From contig NZ_CP010849.1 of NCBI RefSeq assembly GCF_000931445.1, forward strand, positions 6,820,001-6,884,000: a stretch of 64,000 nucleotides of DNA, given 5' to 3'. The translations under genes were made by a program, and so were the position numbers. Positions 1 to 7,325 of this stretch are shown piece by piece. This DNA comes from Streptomyces cyaneogriseus subsp. noncyanogenus. GTDB taxonomy: Bacteria > Actinomycetota > Actinomycetes > Streptomycetales > Streptomycetaceae. Every line of letters begins with the position of its first letter. Within the stretch, counting starts at the first letter, position 1. The notes under the pieces are model-generated. The model had not been told where the DNA came from and did no database searches. It saw only the letters and a list, made by a program, of their open reading frames with translations.

Positions 1-597
1 GCCCGCCTGCTGGGCCGCGGCGGCCTTGCGGTGCGAGGCGAGGGCGAACTCGTCCTGCTGCTCCCGGCCGATCTTGTGCTTGTCGGCGATCAGTTCCGCG
101 GACTCGCCGAGCGGGATGGTCCACCGCGGCTCCATCCTCGGGTTGACCATGCGCCAGCCGAGGGTGGTGGAGTACAGCTCGGTGTGGCCGGCCGGGAACG
201 GCTTGTCGCTCTTGGGCAGCACGTAGGGCGCGCGGGTCATGGACTCGACGCCGCCCGCGACGGCGATGGAGGCGTCGCCGCAGGCGATGGCGCGGGCCGC
301 CTGGATGACGGCCTCCAGGCCGGAGGCGCACAGCCGGTTGACCGTCACGCCCGGCACGCTGGTGGGCAGCCCGGCGAGCAGGGCGGCCATGCGGCCGACG
401 TTGCGGTTCTCCTCGCCGGCGCCGTTGGCGTTGCCGAAGTAGACGTCCTCGACGCGGGCGGGGTCCAGGTCCGGGGTGCGGGCGAGGAGTTCGCGGATGG
501 CGTGCGCGGCCAGGTCGTCGGGGCGCACGCTCGCGAGGGCGCCGTTGTACCTGCCGATCGGGGTGCGGACGGCATCGACGAGGTAGACGTCCTTCAC
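1..597 (-). CDS. pcaF: Beta-ketoadipyl-CoA thiolase PcaF (3' end beyond window)
   Basis: This is the first 199 codons of a thiolase; the gene continues past the left edge. It would cleave beta-ketoadipyl-CoA with CoA to succinyl-CoA and acetyl-CoA, the last step of protocatechuate degradation in the cytosol. The thiolase nucleophile is visible in [10 protein letters not shown], with the cysteine at about residue 90, followed by the [13 protein letters not shown] motif. The GTG start overlaps the pcaJ stop as GTGA, behind a GGGAGGG ribosome site. General acetyl-CoA acetyltransferases look similar; the pcaI-pcaJ context makes the beta-ketoadipyl assignment preferable. Confidence 0.9.
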   Translation of the reverse strand, partial: MKDVYLVDAVRTPIGRYNGALASVRPDDLAAHAIRELLARTPDLDPARVEDVYFGNANGAGEENRNVGRMAALLAGLPTSVPGVTVNRLCASGLEAVIQAARAIACGDASIAVAGGVESMTRAPYVLPKSDKPFPAGHTELYSTTLGWRMVNPRMEPRWTIPLGESAELIADKHKIGREQQDEFALASHRKAAAAQQAG

Positions 598-1238
598 TTC
601 ACGCCCTCCCTGGTGGTGATCCTGGCGTCGGTCTTGGCGGCGATCTCGTCCGCGGTGACCCCGGGAGCCGTCTCGACCAGCATGAGTCCGTCCTCGGTGA
701 CGTCCAGGACGCCGAGGTCGGTGATGATCCGGTTCACGCACGCCCGGCCGGTCAGCGGCAGCGTGCACCGCTGGACGATCTTGGGGCTGCCGTCCTTGGC
801 GGTGTGGGTCATCACGACGATGACCGTGCGGGCGCCGTGGACGAGGTCCATCGCGCCGCCGATGCCGGTGATCATCTTCCCCGGCACGGCCCAGTTGGCG
901 AGGTCGCCACCCGCCGAGACCTGCATCGCGCCGAGCACCGCGACGTCGATGTGCCCGCCGCGGATCATCCCGAAGGACAGCGCCGAGTCGAAGAAGGAGG
1001 CGCCGGGCAGGACCGTGACGGTCTCCTTGCCCGCGTTGATCAGGTCCGGGTCGACCTGCTCCTCGGTGGGGTAGGGGCCGGTGCCCAGGATGCCGTTCTC
1101 GGACTCCAGGGTGACCTCGACGCCGGCCGGGAGGTGGTTCGGGATCAGCGTCGGCAGGCCGATGCCGAGGTTGACGTACTGGCCGTCGCGCAGCTCCCGG
1201 GCGGCCCGCGCGGCCATCTCTTCGCGTGTCCAGGCCAT
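594..1238 (-). CDS. pcaJ: 3-oxoadipate CoA-transferase beta subunit PcaJ
   Basis: Small (214 residues) beta subunit of a family I CoA-transferase, which moves CoA from succinyl-CoA to 3-oxoadipate together with PcaI. The GIGLPT oxyanion segment is near residue 25 and the catalytic glutamate lies in the SENGI motif (E47). Its ATG overlaps the pcaI stop codon in an ATGA, and its own stop overlaps the pcaF start, so the three genes are translationally coupled. Family I transferases for acetoacetate (ScoAB/AtoDA) look almost the same; the adjacent MarR regulator and thiolase point to the aromatic-acid pathway. Confidence 0.9.
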   Translation of the reverse strand: MAWTREEMAARAARELRDGQYVNLGIGLPTLIPNHLPAGVEVTLESENGILGTGPYPTEEQVDPDLINAGKETVTVLPGASFFDSALSFGMIRGGHIDVAVLGAMQVSAGGDLANWAVPGKMITGIGGAMDLVHGARTVIVVMTHTAKDGSPKIVQRCTLPLTGRACVNRIITDLGVLDVTEDGLMLVETAPGVTADEIAAKTDARITTREGVK

Positions 1239-1993
1239 CAGGAACTCACCGTCCGCTTCTCGATCGGCTTGTGCGCCGCCTGCTCCGGCGTCAGCGCCAC
1301 CACCCGCTGTACGAAGATCCCCGGCAGGTGCACCGCGTCCGGGTCGATGTCGCCGGGTTCGACCAGCTCCTCCACCTCGGCGACGGTGACCTTGCCGGCC
1401 ATGGCGGCGAGGGGGTTGAAGTTCCGGGCGGACCTGGCGAAGACGAGGTTGCCGTGCCGGTCGCCCTTGGCCGCCCGCACCAGCGCGAAATCGGTGCGGA
1501 TGCCCCGCTCCAGCACGTACTCGGTGCCGTCGAACTCCCGCACCTCCTTGGCGGGCGAGGCCAGCGCGACGCCGCCCGCACCGTCGTAGCGCCAGGGCAG
1601 CCCGCCGTCGGCGACCTGGGTGCCGACCCCGGCGGGGGTGTAGAAGGCGGGGATGCCCGCTCCGCCGGCCCGCAGCCGCTCGGCCAGCGTGCCCTGCGGT
1701 ATCAGCTCCACCTCCAGCTCCCCGGCCAGGTACTGCCGCGCGAACTCCTTGTTCGCGCCGATGTAGGAGCCGGTCACCCGCGCGATCCGCCCGGCCGCCA
1801 GCAGCACCGCCAGCCCCGACTCCATCGCACCGCAGTTGTTCGACACCACCGACAGCCCGCCGACCCCGCGCTCGTACAGCGCCTGGATCAGCACGTTCGG
1901 CACACCGCTCAGCCCGAAACCGCCCACCGCCAGCGACGCGCCGTCCGGTACATCGGCCACCGCCTCCCCGGCCGTGGCGACCACCTTGTCCAT
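1238..1993 (-). CDS. pcaI: 3-oxoadipate CoA-transferase alpha subunit PcaI
   Basis: Alpha subunit (251 residues) of the 3-oxoadipate:succinyl-CoA CoA-transferase. The N-terminal glycine-rich segment [10 protein letters not shown] and the SNNCG and [10 protein letters not shown] motifs are typical of this subunit. It is the first gene of the minus-strand operon pcaI-pcaJ-pcaF and is divergent from the MarR-type regulator at 2201. The start chosen is the ATG at 1993 ([10 protein letters not shown]), behind a GGAGAG sequence. Expression is probably repressed through the palindromes between the two divergent genes. Confidence 0.9.
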   Translation of the reverse strand: MDKVVATAGEAVADVPDGASLAVGGFGLSGVPNVLIQALYERGVGGLSVVSNNCGAMESGLAVLLAAGRIARVTGSYIGANKEFARQYLAGELEVELIPQGTLAERLRAGGAGIPAFYTPAGVGTQVADGGLPWRYDGAGGVALASPAKEVREFDGTEYVLERGIRTDFALVRAAKGDRHGNLVFARSARNFNPLAAMAGKVTVAEVEELVEPGDIDPDAVHLPGIFVQRVVALTPEQAAHKPIEKRTVSS

Positions 1994-2042
1994 CGAGAAG
2001 CCCCATCTCTCCGCCAGCGCCCAGGACCAGATAGTCAGGGCA

Positions 2043-2055
2043 CTGAGTAATTCAG
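2043..2055. promoter_or_regulatory. Candidate regulator site upstream of pcaI
   Basis: The 13-base sequence CTGAGTAATTCAG is an inverted repeat (CTGA, five bases, TCAG). It lies about 50 bases before the pcaI start, where a repressor would block the operon promoter. The GCACTGA word at its left edge recurs in inverted orientation in the second site at 2163-2181. Binding by the neighbouring MarR protein is inferred from position and from how PcaV is known to act. Confidence 0.45.
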
Positions 2056-2162
2056 CGAGGTTGGCCCACACGCTGCCACCAGAGAGCTTCACCGTCAAGA
2101 CCTCGGCAAATGCGGCCTTCGCCGCCGACCAGGAACGCAGACAGCCCGCACGTGAGCGGGTA

Positions 2163-2181
2163 TCGTTCAGTGCACCAACGA
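2163..2181. promoter_or_regulatory. Candidate autoregulatory MarR operator
   Basis: A perfect inverted repeat, TCGTT then nine bases then AACGA, lies 20 bases before the start codon of the MarR gene. A 19-base palindrome at this place is the usual layout for autorepression in MarR-type divergent loci. It contains TGCACTGA on the minus strand, shared with the site near pcaI. Confidence 0.45.
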
Positions 2182-2200
2182 ATCGATCACGGGAGCGCAC

Positions 2201-2665
2201 ATGGCCGCGGTGGACCTCACCAGCCACCCCGGGCACCTGGCCCGGCGGCTGCAGCAGGCGCACTACCTGCTGTGGAACACGATGGTCTCCGAGGAGATCA
2301 CCTCGCCGCAGTTCGCGGTCCTCAACGCGCTCGTCGCCGAACCCGGCCTGGACCAGCGCACGGTGGGGGAGCGGGTGGGCCTGGACCGCTCCACGATCGC
2401 CGAGGTGATCAGCCGGCTCGACCGCCGCGGACTGCTCGGCAAGGTCCGCGACCCGCAGGACGGCCGCCGCTTCCTGCTGCGCCTGACGGACGAGGGCCGG
2501 CGCACCCATCGCAAGCTCACCGTGCGCACGGCCCGGATGAACCAGGTCTTCCTCGCCCCGCTCTCCGCCGAGGAGCAGACGGTCTTCTTCGACCTGATCC
2601 GCCGGGTGGCGGACGCGGCGGAGGGGCTGCGCAACCCCGGGGAGCCGGTGGCCGCGCGCCGCTGA
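2201..2665 (+). CDS. pcaV: MarR-family regulator, PcaV type
   Basis: A 154-residue winged helix-turn-helix protein of MarR type. The DNA-binding core runs over about residues 30-100 (QRTVGERVGLDRSTIAEVIS, then the wing with DPQDGRRFLLRLTDEG). It is divergent from pcaI-pcaJ-pcaF, the same arrangement as PcaV of Streptomyces, a MarR repressor that releases DNA on binding protocatechuate. The identity therefore rests on family plus location; the ligand is inferred. The intergenic DNA holds two inverted repeats that could be its operators. Confidence 0.85.
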   Translation: MAAVDLTSHPGHLARRLQQAHYLLWNTMVSEEITSPQFAVLNALVAEPGLDQRTVGERVGLDRSTIAEVISRLDRRGLLGKVRDPQDGRRFLLRLTDEGRRTHRKLTVRTARMNQVFLAPLSAEEQTVFFDLIRRVADAAEGLRNPGEPVAARR

Positions 2666-2703
2666 GGAGGCGGCCAGGCCGCCGCCCGAGATCCCCGCGC
2701 CGG

Positions 2704-3663
2704 TCACGAACCCTGCGCGAACACCACCCACACCTGGCCCCGGGCGAAGTTCGCCGGCGCGCCGTCCGCCGTGGTGAACCGGGTGCCCTCCGCGGCCGTC
2801 CCGCGCTGCCAGCGCACCTCGTGCGCCCGCCCGTCGCGCAGCACCTGCGCCCGCCCGGAGCCCACCGTCTCGACGTACGGCGTGGCGTTCCCGAGGAAGT
2901 CGCGGTAGGCGGAGGCGCGCACGGTCACGTACTGCACGACCACCGTCGCCGGTGCCAGGCGCCCGCCCTCGGCCGTGACGGCGGGCGTGCCGTCCATGGC
3001 GACCAGCCATCCCGCGTGCCGCGCGGACCAGGTGAAGGTGAAGCGGGCCGCCGGGTAGCGCACCGTGCGGGAGGCCGCGGCCACCCCGCCGTCCGGTGCC
3101 GCGCCGTAGCGGAAGCCGGTCGTCAGGGCGTCGGCGCCGGGAGCCGCGGCCATCAGCCGGCCGGGGTCCAGATAGAGGTTGTACGGGGCGGGGCGCCCGG
3201 AGTCGCGGGTGTACGCGCCCGGCGTCCGGCCGGGGGTCTCGGCCCGCAGCGGCGCCCGGTCGATCAGCGGCAGCAGCTTGCTCTGCGCGCCGGAGAAGGC
3301 GAGTGTGGGCCGGTGGAACTGGCCCAGCAGTTCCAGATCGGACTCCCGCGCGCTGCGCACCGGGCCGACGCTCCGGGGGAGCCGGGTCGCGTACACCGCC
3401 ATCAGCCGGCTCAGCCCGCCCTCGACCGGTTCCGCGTAGACGACGTCGGCGGCGCCGAGCCCCGTCTGCGGCCGGGCCGCGGGCAGGTTGTCGATCTTCA
3501 CGGCGAGGACCGGGGCGGCGGTGCCGCCCGGGCTCCGCGACTGCTCGGGGCGGGGCCGCCCGTCGTCGTCCTGCCCCGGCCCGGCCGTGCAGCCCGCGGC
3601 CAGCGCCACCGCCGCCAGCAGTGCCGTCACCGCGCTCCGCCGGGCACGCGCCCTTCGTCGCAT
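2704..3663 (-). CDS. DUF3048-domain lipoprotein
   Basis: Secreted lipoprotein of 319 residues. The N-terminus is an arginine-rich region, a hydrophobic stretch and the lipobox LAAGC, so the mature protein should be anchored outside the membrane by cysteine about 25. The body matches the DUF3048 (YerB-like) fold: VKIDNLPAARPQ near the start, the SVGPVRSARESDLELL motif, and a C-terminal part ending in FARGQVWVVF. No enzymatic activity is established for the family. The ATG at 3663 gives a normal signal peptide; an in-frame ATG at 3693 would add ten residues. It is transcribed away from the dehydrogenase at 3865. Confidence 0.8.
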   Translation of the reverse strand: MRRRARARRSAVTALLAAVALAAGCTAGPGQDDDGRPRPEQSRSPGGTAAPVLAVKIDNLPAARPQTGLGAADVVYAEPVEGGLSRLMAVYATRLPRSVGPVRSARESDLELLGQFHRPTLAFSGAQSKLLPLIDRAPLRAETPGRTPGAYTRDSGRPAPYNLYLDPGRLMAAAPGADALTTGFRYGAAPDGGVAAASRTVRYPAARFTFTWSARHAGWLVAMDGTPAVTAEGGRLAPATVVVQYVTVRASAYRDFLGNATPYVETVGSGRAQVLRDGRAHEVRWQRGTAAEGTRFTTADGAPANFARGQVWVVFAQGS

Positions 3664-3864
3664 CCCCACCACCCGCCCACCGTCCTGTGTCATCGATTGT
3701 GCACTTCTTAACGCCTTTGTGGCCATACCCGACCGTTTGCGATCGCGCGCGCCATTTCGGCTGATCGGCTCAACCGGGCGGCCCGCGATTCGGCCGAGTG
3801 GACCCCGGGTACTCGGCGGCCACCCCAGGACCGACGCGCACGGCGACGGAGGGAGCGCGAGGCG

Positions 3865-5055
3865 ATGAAGGCAGTGACCTGGCAGGGCAAGCGGGATGTG
3901 CGGGTGGAGGAGGTCCCCGATCCGAAGATCCAGGAACCGACCGATGCGATCATCCGGGTCACATCCGCCGGACTGTGCGGTTCCGACCTGCATCTGTACG
4001 AGGTGCTCACCCCGTTCATGACCCCGGGCGACATCCTCGGCCACGAGCCGATGGGCATCGTCGAGGAGGCGGGCGCCGAGGTGCCCGGCCTCAAGCCCGG
4101 CGACCGGGTCGTCGTCCCGTTCCAGATCGCGTGCGGCCACTGCTTCATGTGCGGCACCGGGCTGCCGACCCAGTGCGAGACCACCCAGGTCACCGGCGAG
4201 GGCATGGGCGCCGCCCTGTTCGGCTACACCCGTCTGTACGGCGCGGTGCCCGGCGGGCAGGCCGAGTACCTGCGCGTCCCGCAGGCGCAGTTCGGGCCGA
4301 TCAAGGTGCCGGACGGGCCGCCGGACGACCGGTTCGTGTACCTCTCCGACGTCCTGCCCACCGCCTGGCAGGCCGTCGCCTACGCCGATGTCCCGCAGGG
4401 CGGCAGCATCGCCGTGCTCGGCCTCGGCCCCATCGGCGACATGGCCTGCCGGGTCGCCCGGCTCAAGGGCGCCGAGCGGGTGTTCGGCGTGGACCTGGTC
4501 CCCGAACGGCTGCGCCGGGCGCGTGAGCGCGGGGTGGAGACGTACGACCTGAGGTCCTTCGACAACGAGAAGGAACTGGTCGCCGCGATCCGGGACGAGA
4601 CCGGCGGCCGCGGCCCCGACGCGGTGATCGACGCCGTCGGCACCGAGGCCCACGGCAGCGCCGCCGCCAAGCTGGTCCAGCAGGGCGCGGCGATACTGCC
4701 CCGGGCCATCGGCGGCCGGCTCGCCGAACGCTTCAGCGTCGACCGGCTCGCCGCCCTGTACACCGCCATCGAGCTGGTGCGGCGCGGCGGCACCATCTCG
4801 CTGTCCGGCGTGTACGGCGGCATGGCCGACCCGATGCCGATGCTCACCCTGTTCGACAAGCAGATCCAGCTGCGGATGGGGCAGGCCAACGTCCGGCGCT
4901 GGAGCGACGACATCCTGCCGTACCTCACCGAGGAGGACCCGCTGGGCGTGGACGACTTCGCCACCCACCGGGTGCCGCTCGCCGACGCGCCGCACGCCTA
5001 CGAGATGTTCCAGAAGAAGCGGGACGGCGCGGTCAAGGTGCTGCTGAAGCCCTGA
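3865..5055 (+). CDS. Zinc-dependent alcohol dehydrogenase (glutathione-independent formaldehyde dehydrogenase-like)
   Basis: Cytosolic medium-chain dehydrogenase, 396 residues. Catalytic zinc ligands lie in GLCGSDLH (C38) and GHEPMGIV; the structural zinc site is complete, in ACGHCFMC followed by QCE. The NAD-binding Rossmann motif is GLGPIG at about residue 190. The long insertion before the Rossmann fold and the ending GAVKVLLKP resemble the glutathione-independent formaldehyde dehydrogenase subgroup, but the true substrate cannot be read from sequence. It stands alone, convergent with the DNA ligase, with a strong hairpin between them. Confidence 0.85.
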   Translation: MKAVTWQGKRDVRVEEVPDPKIQEPTDAIIRVTSAGLCGSDLHLYEVLTPFMTPGDILGHEPMGIVEEAGAEVPGLKPGDRVVVPFQIACGHCFMCGTGLPTQCETTQVTGEGMGAALFGYTRLYGAVPGGQAEYLRVPQAQFGPIKVPDGPPDDRFVYLSDVLPTAWQAVAYADVPQGGSIAVLGLGPIGDMACRVARLKGAERVFGVDLVPERLRRARERGVETYDLRSFDNEKELVAAIRDETGGRGPDAVIDAVGTEAHGSAAAKLVQQGAAILPRAIGGRLAERFSVDRLAALYTAIELVRRGGTISLSGVYGGMADPMPMLTLFDKQIQLRMGQANVRRWSDDILPYLTEEDPLGVDDFATHRVPLADAPHAYEMFQKKRDGAVKVLLKP

Positions 5056-5102
5056 CCGGCCCGGCCGGGGCAGGAGGCGGGCCCGCGGCGGCCCCTCCCC
5101 GC

Positions 5103-5132
5103 GACCGCCCCCGCGACGACGCGGTGGCGGTC
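5103..5132. terminator. Bidirectional hairpin between convergent genes
   Basis: The stem is GACCGCC, one mismatch, CCGCG, a four-base ACGA loop, CGCGG, mismatch, GGCGGTC. It lies between the dehydrogenase stop (5055) and the ligase stop, which it overlaps. There is no T-run, as is common for Streptomyces terminators. Confidence 0.6.
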
Positions 5133-6216
5133 AGCCCCGCGAGGACTTCGCCGGCGGCGCGAAGATCTCCGCGAGGTCGTAGCGCACCGGCTCCTCCAGC
5201 TGGGCGTAGGTGCAGCTCTCCGGCGTGCGGTCGGGGCGCCAGCGGCGGAAGCGGGCCGTGTGCCGGAAGCGCGCCCCGTTCTCCATGTGGTCGTAGGCCA
5301 CCTCGGCGACCCGCTCCGGCCGCAGCGGCACCCAGGACAGATCCTTCTTGCCGGACCAGCGGGACGGCGCGCCCGGCAGCCGCGCCGTCTCGTGCGCCGC
5401 CTCGTCCGCCCACGCCGCCCAGGGGTGCCCCGAGACGTCGTCCAGGCGCAGCGGCTCCAGCTCCTCCACCAGCTCGGCCCGCCGCTTCATGGAGAAGGCG
5501 GCGGACACGCCCACGTGCTGGAGGGCGCCGCGCTCGTCGTACAGGCCGAGCAGCAGCGAACCGACGACGGGCCCGCTCTTGTGGAACCGGTAGCCGGCCA
5601 CCACCACGTCCGCCGTCCGCTCGTGCTTGACCTTGAACATGGCCCGCTCGTCCTGGAGGTAGCGCAGGTCCAGCGGCTTGGCGACGACACCGTCCAGCCC
5701 CGCGCCCTCGTACTGCTCGAACCAGTGCCGCGCCACCTCGACGTCGGTCGTCGCGGGCGCCACGTGCACCGGGGCGGCGACCTCGGCGAGCGCCCGGACC
5801 AGCAGCGCCCGCCGGTCGGCGAGCGCCACGTCGAGCAGGGACTCGCCGTCCAGCGCCAGCAGGTCGAAGGCGACGAAGGAGGCCGGCGTCCGCTCCGCCA
5901 GCATCCGCACCCGGGAGTCGGCCGGATGGATGCGCTCGGTCAGCGCGTCGAAGTCCAGCCGGCCCTCCCGCGCGATCACGATCTCCCCGTCCAGCACGCA
6001 CCGCTCGGGCAGCCGCTCCCGCACGGCCGTCACCAGCTCGGGAAAATACCTGGTCAGCGGCTTGGTGGTGCGGCTGCCGAGCTCGACCTCCGGGCCGTCG
6101 CGGAAGACGATCGCCCGGAAACCGTCCCACTTCGCCTCGTACTGCATGCCCGGCGGGATCTTCGCCACGGACTTGGCGAGCATCGGCTTCACGGGCGGCA
6201 TGACCGGCAGCTCCAT
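5131..6216 (-). CDS. ligC: ATP-dependent DNA ligase, LigC type
   Basis: ATP-dependent DNA ligase of 361 residues. The adenylation lysine is K29 in EAKWDGFR, followed by nucleotidyltransferase motifs DGEIV, FVAFDLLALDG, GLDGVVAKP and VVVAGYR, then a C-terminal OB-fold with FSMKRRAELVEEL. Length and motif order fit LigC, the stand-alone ligase that works with LigD-type polymerases in actinobacterial end-joining and base-excision repair. It is divergent from a PolDom gene 74 bases away, so the two likely share a promoter region. No Ku gene lies in the window. Confidence 0.9.
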   Translation of the reverse strand: MELPVMPPVKPMLAKSVAKIPPGMQYEAKWDGFRAIVFRDGPEVELGSRTTKPLTRYFPELVTAVRERLPERCVLDGEIVIAREGRLDFDALTERIHPADSRVRMLAERTPASFVAFDLLALDGESLLDVALADRRALLVRALAEVAAPVHVAPATTDVEVARHWFEQYEGAGLDGVVAKPLDLRYLQDERAMFKVKHERTADVVVAGYRFHKSGPVVGSLLLGLYDERGALQHVGVSAAFSMKRRAELVEELEPLRLDDVSGHPWAAWADEAAHETARLPGAPSRWSGKKDLSWVPLRPERVAEVAYDHMENGARFRHTARFRRWRPDRTPESCTYAQLEEPVRYDLAEIFAPPAKSSRG

Positions 6217-6290
6217 GGTCCGATTCTGCGCTTGTATCCCGTTCCGTGCCTGATGTGCGAGGTGGGGGCGGTACGCCTACCGTGGCTCGC

Positions 6291-7316
6291 ATGGGCGAAG
6301 CGGTGGAACTGCAAGCGGGCGGCCGGACCGTGCGGCTGTCCAACCCGGACAAGGTCTTCTTCCCGGAGCGGGGCTTCACCAAGCTGGACCTGGCCCGCTA
6401 CTACCAGGCCGTCGCCCCCGGCATCCTGCGCGCCCTGCGCGACCGGCCCACCACCCTGGAGCGCTACCCGGACGGCGTCACCGGCGAGTGGTTCTTCCAG
6501 AAGCGGGCGCCCAAGAACATGCCCGACTGGATCCCCACCGCCCACATCACCTTCCCCAGCGGGCGCAGCGCGGACGAGATGTGCCCCACCGAGGAGGCGG
6601 CGGTGCTGTGGGCCGCCCAGTACGGCACCCTCACCTTCCACCCCTGGCCGGTCCGGCGCGACGACGTCGACCGGCCCGACGAACTGCGCATCGACCTCGA
6701 CCCGCAGCCCGGCACCGACTACGACGACGCCGTCCGCGCCGCCCACGAACTGCGGGCCGTGCTGGAGGAGTTCGGCGGACTGCGCGGCTGGCCCAAGACC
6801 TCCGGCGGCCGGGGCCTGCACGTCTACGTGCCGATCCGGCCGCGGTGGACCTTCACACAGGTCCGGCGCGCGGCCATCGCCGCCGCGCGGGAGCTGGAGC
6901 GGCGGATGCCGGACCGCGTCACCACCAAGTGGTGGAAGGAGGAGCGCGGCGAGCGCATCTTCGTCGACTACAACCAGACCGCCCGGGACCGCACCATCGC
7001 CTCGGCCTACTCCGTACGGCCCCGCCCGCACGCCCCGGTCTCGGCGCCCCTGCGCTGGGACGAGGTGGGCGTCGCCCACCCCCGGGACTTCGATCTCGCG
7101 ACCATGCCCGCGCGCTTCGCCGAACTCGGCGATGTGCACGCGGACATGGACGACCACGCCTACTCCCTGGAGGCCCTGCTGGAGCTGGCCGCCCAGGACG
7201 AGCGCGACCACGGGCTCGGCGATCTGCCGTACCCGCCCGAGTATCCGAAGATGCCGGGGGAACCCAGGCGGGTACAGCCGAGCCGGGCGAAGAAGCCGAG
7301 CCCGCGCGGGGAGTGA
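6291..7316 (+). CDS. LigD-type polymerase/primase domain protein (PolDom)
   Basis: Stand-alone archaeo-eukaryotic primase-superfamily polymerase, 341 residues. Metal-binding aspartates lie in RIDLDPQPG (about D133 and D135) and a third in FVDYNQ (about D226); the nucleotide-binding SGGRGLHVY motif is present, as is the FHPWPV histidine. Such proteins add ribonucleotides at DNA ends and gaps during end-joining. The ATG at 6291 (MGEAVELQAGG) is chosen because the 15 extra upstream codons contain no convincing start. The arginine/lysine-rich C-terminus is typical. Paired divergently with LigC, it forms a split version of the polymerase and ligase modules of LigD. Confidence 0.88.
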   Translation: MGEAVELQAGGRTVRLSNPDKVFFPERGFTKLDLARYYQAVAPGILRALRDRPTTLERYPDGVTGEWFFQKRAPKNMPDWIPTAHITFPSGRSADEMCPTEEAAVLWAAQYGTLTFHPWPVRRDDVDRPDELRIDLDPQPGTDYDDAVRAAHELRAVLEEFGGLRGWPKTSGGRGLHVYVPIRPRWTFTQVRRAAIAAARELERRMPDRVTTKWWKEERGERIFVDYNQTARDRTIASAYSVRPRPHAPVSAPLRWDEVGVAHPRDFDLATMPARFAELGDVHADMDDHAYSLEALLELAAQDERDHGLGDLPYPPEYPKMPGEPRRVQPSRAKKPSPRGE

Positions 7317-7325
7317 CCCCCGCGT

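Noticed and set aside
1-597. pcaF as a truncated pseudogene
   Set aside because: The frame is intact to the window edge; the missing part is simply outside the window.
3664-4995. A 763-codon open frame on the minus strand running through the alcohol dehydrogenase gene
   Set aside because: It is an antisense shadow caused by high GC; only its last 320 codons encode the DUF3048 lipoprotein, which has its own start and lipobox.
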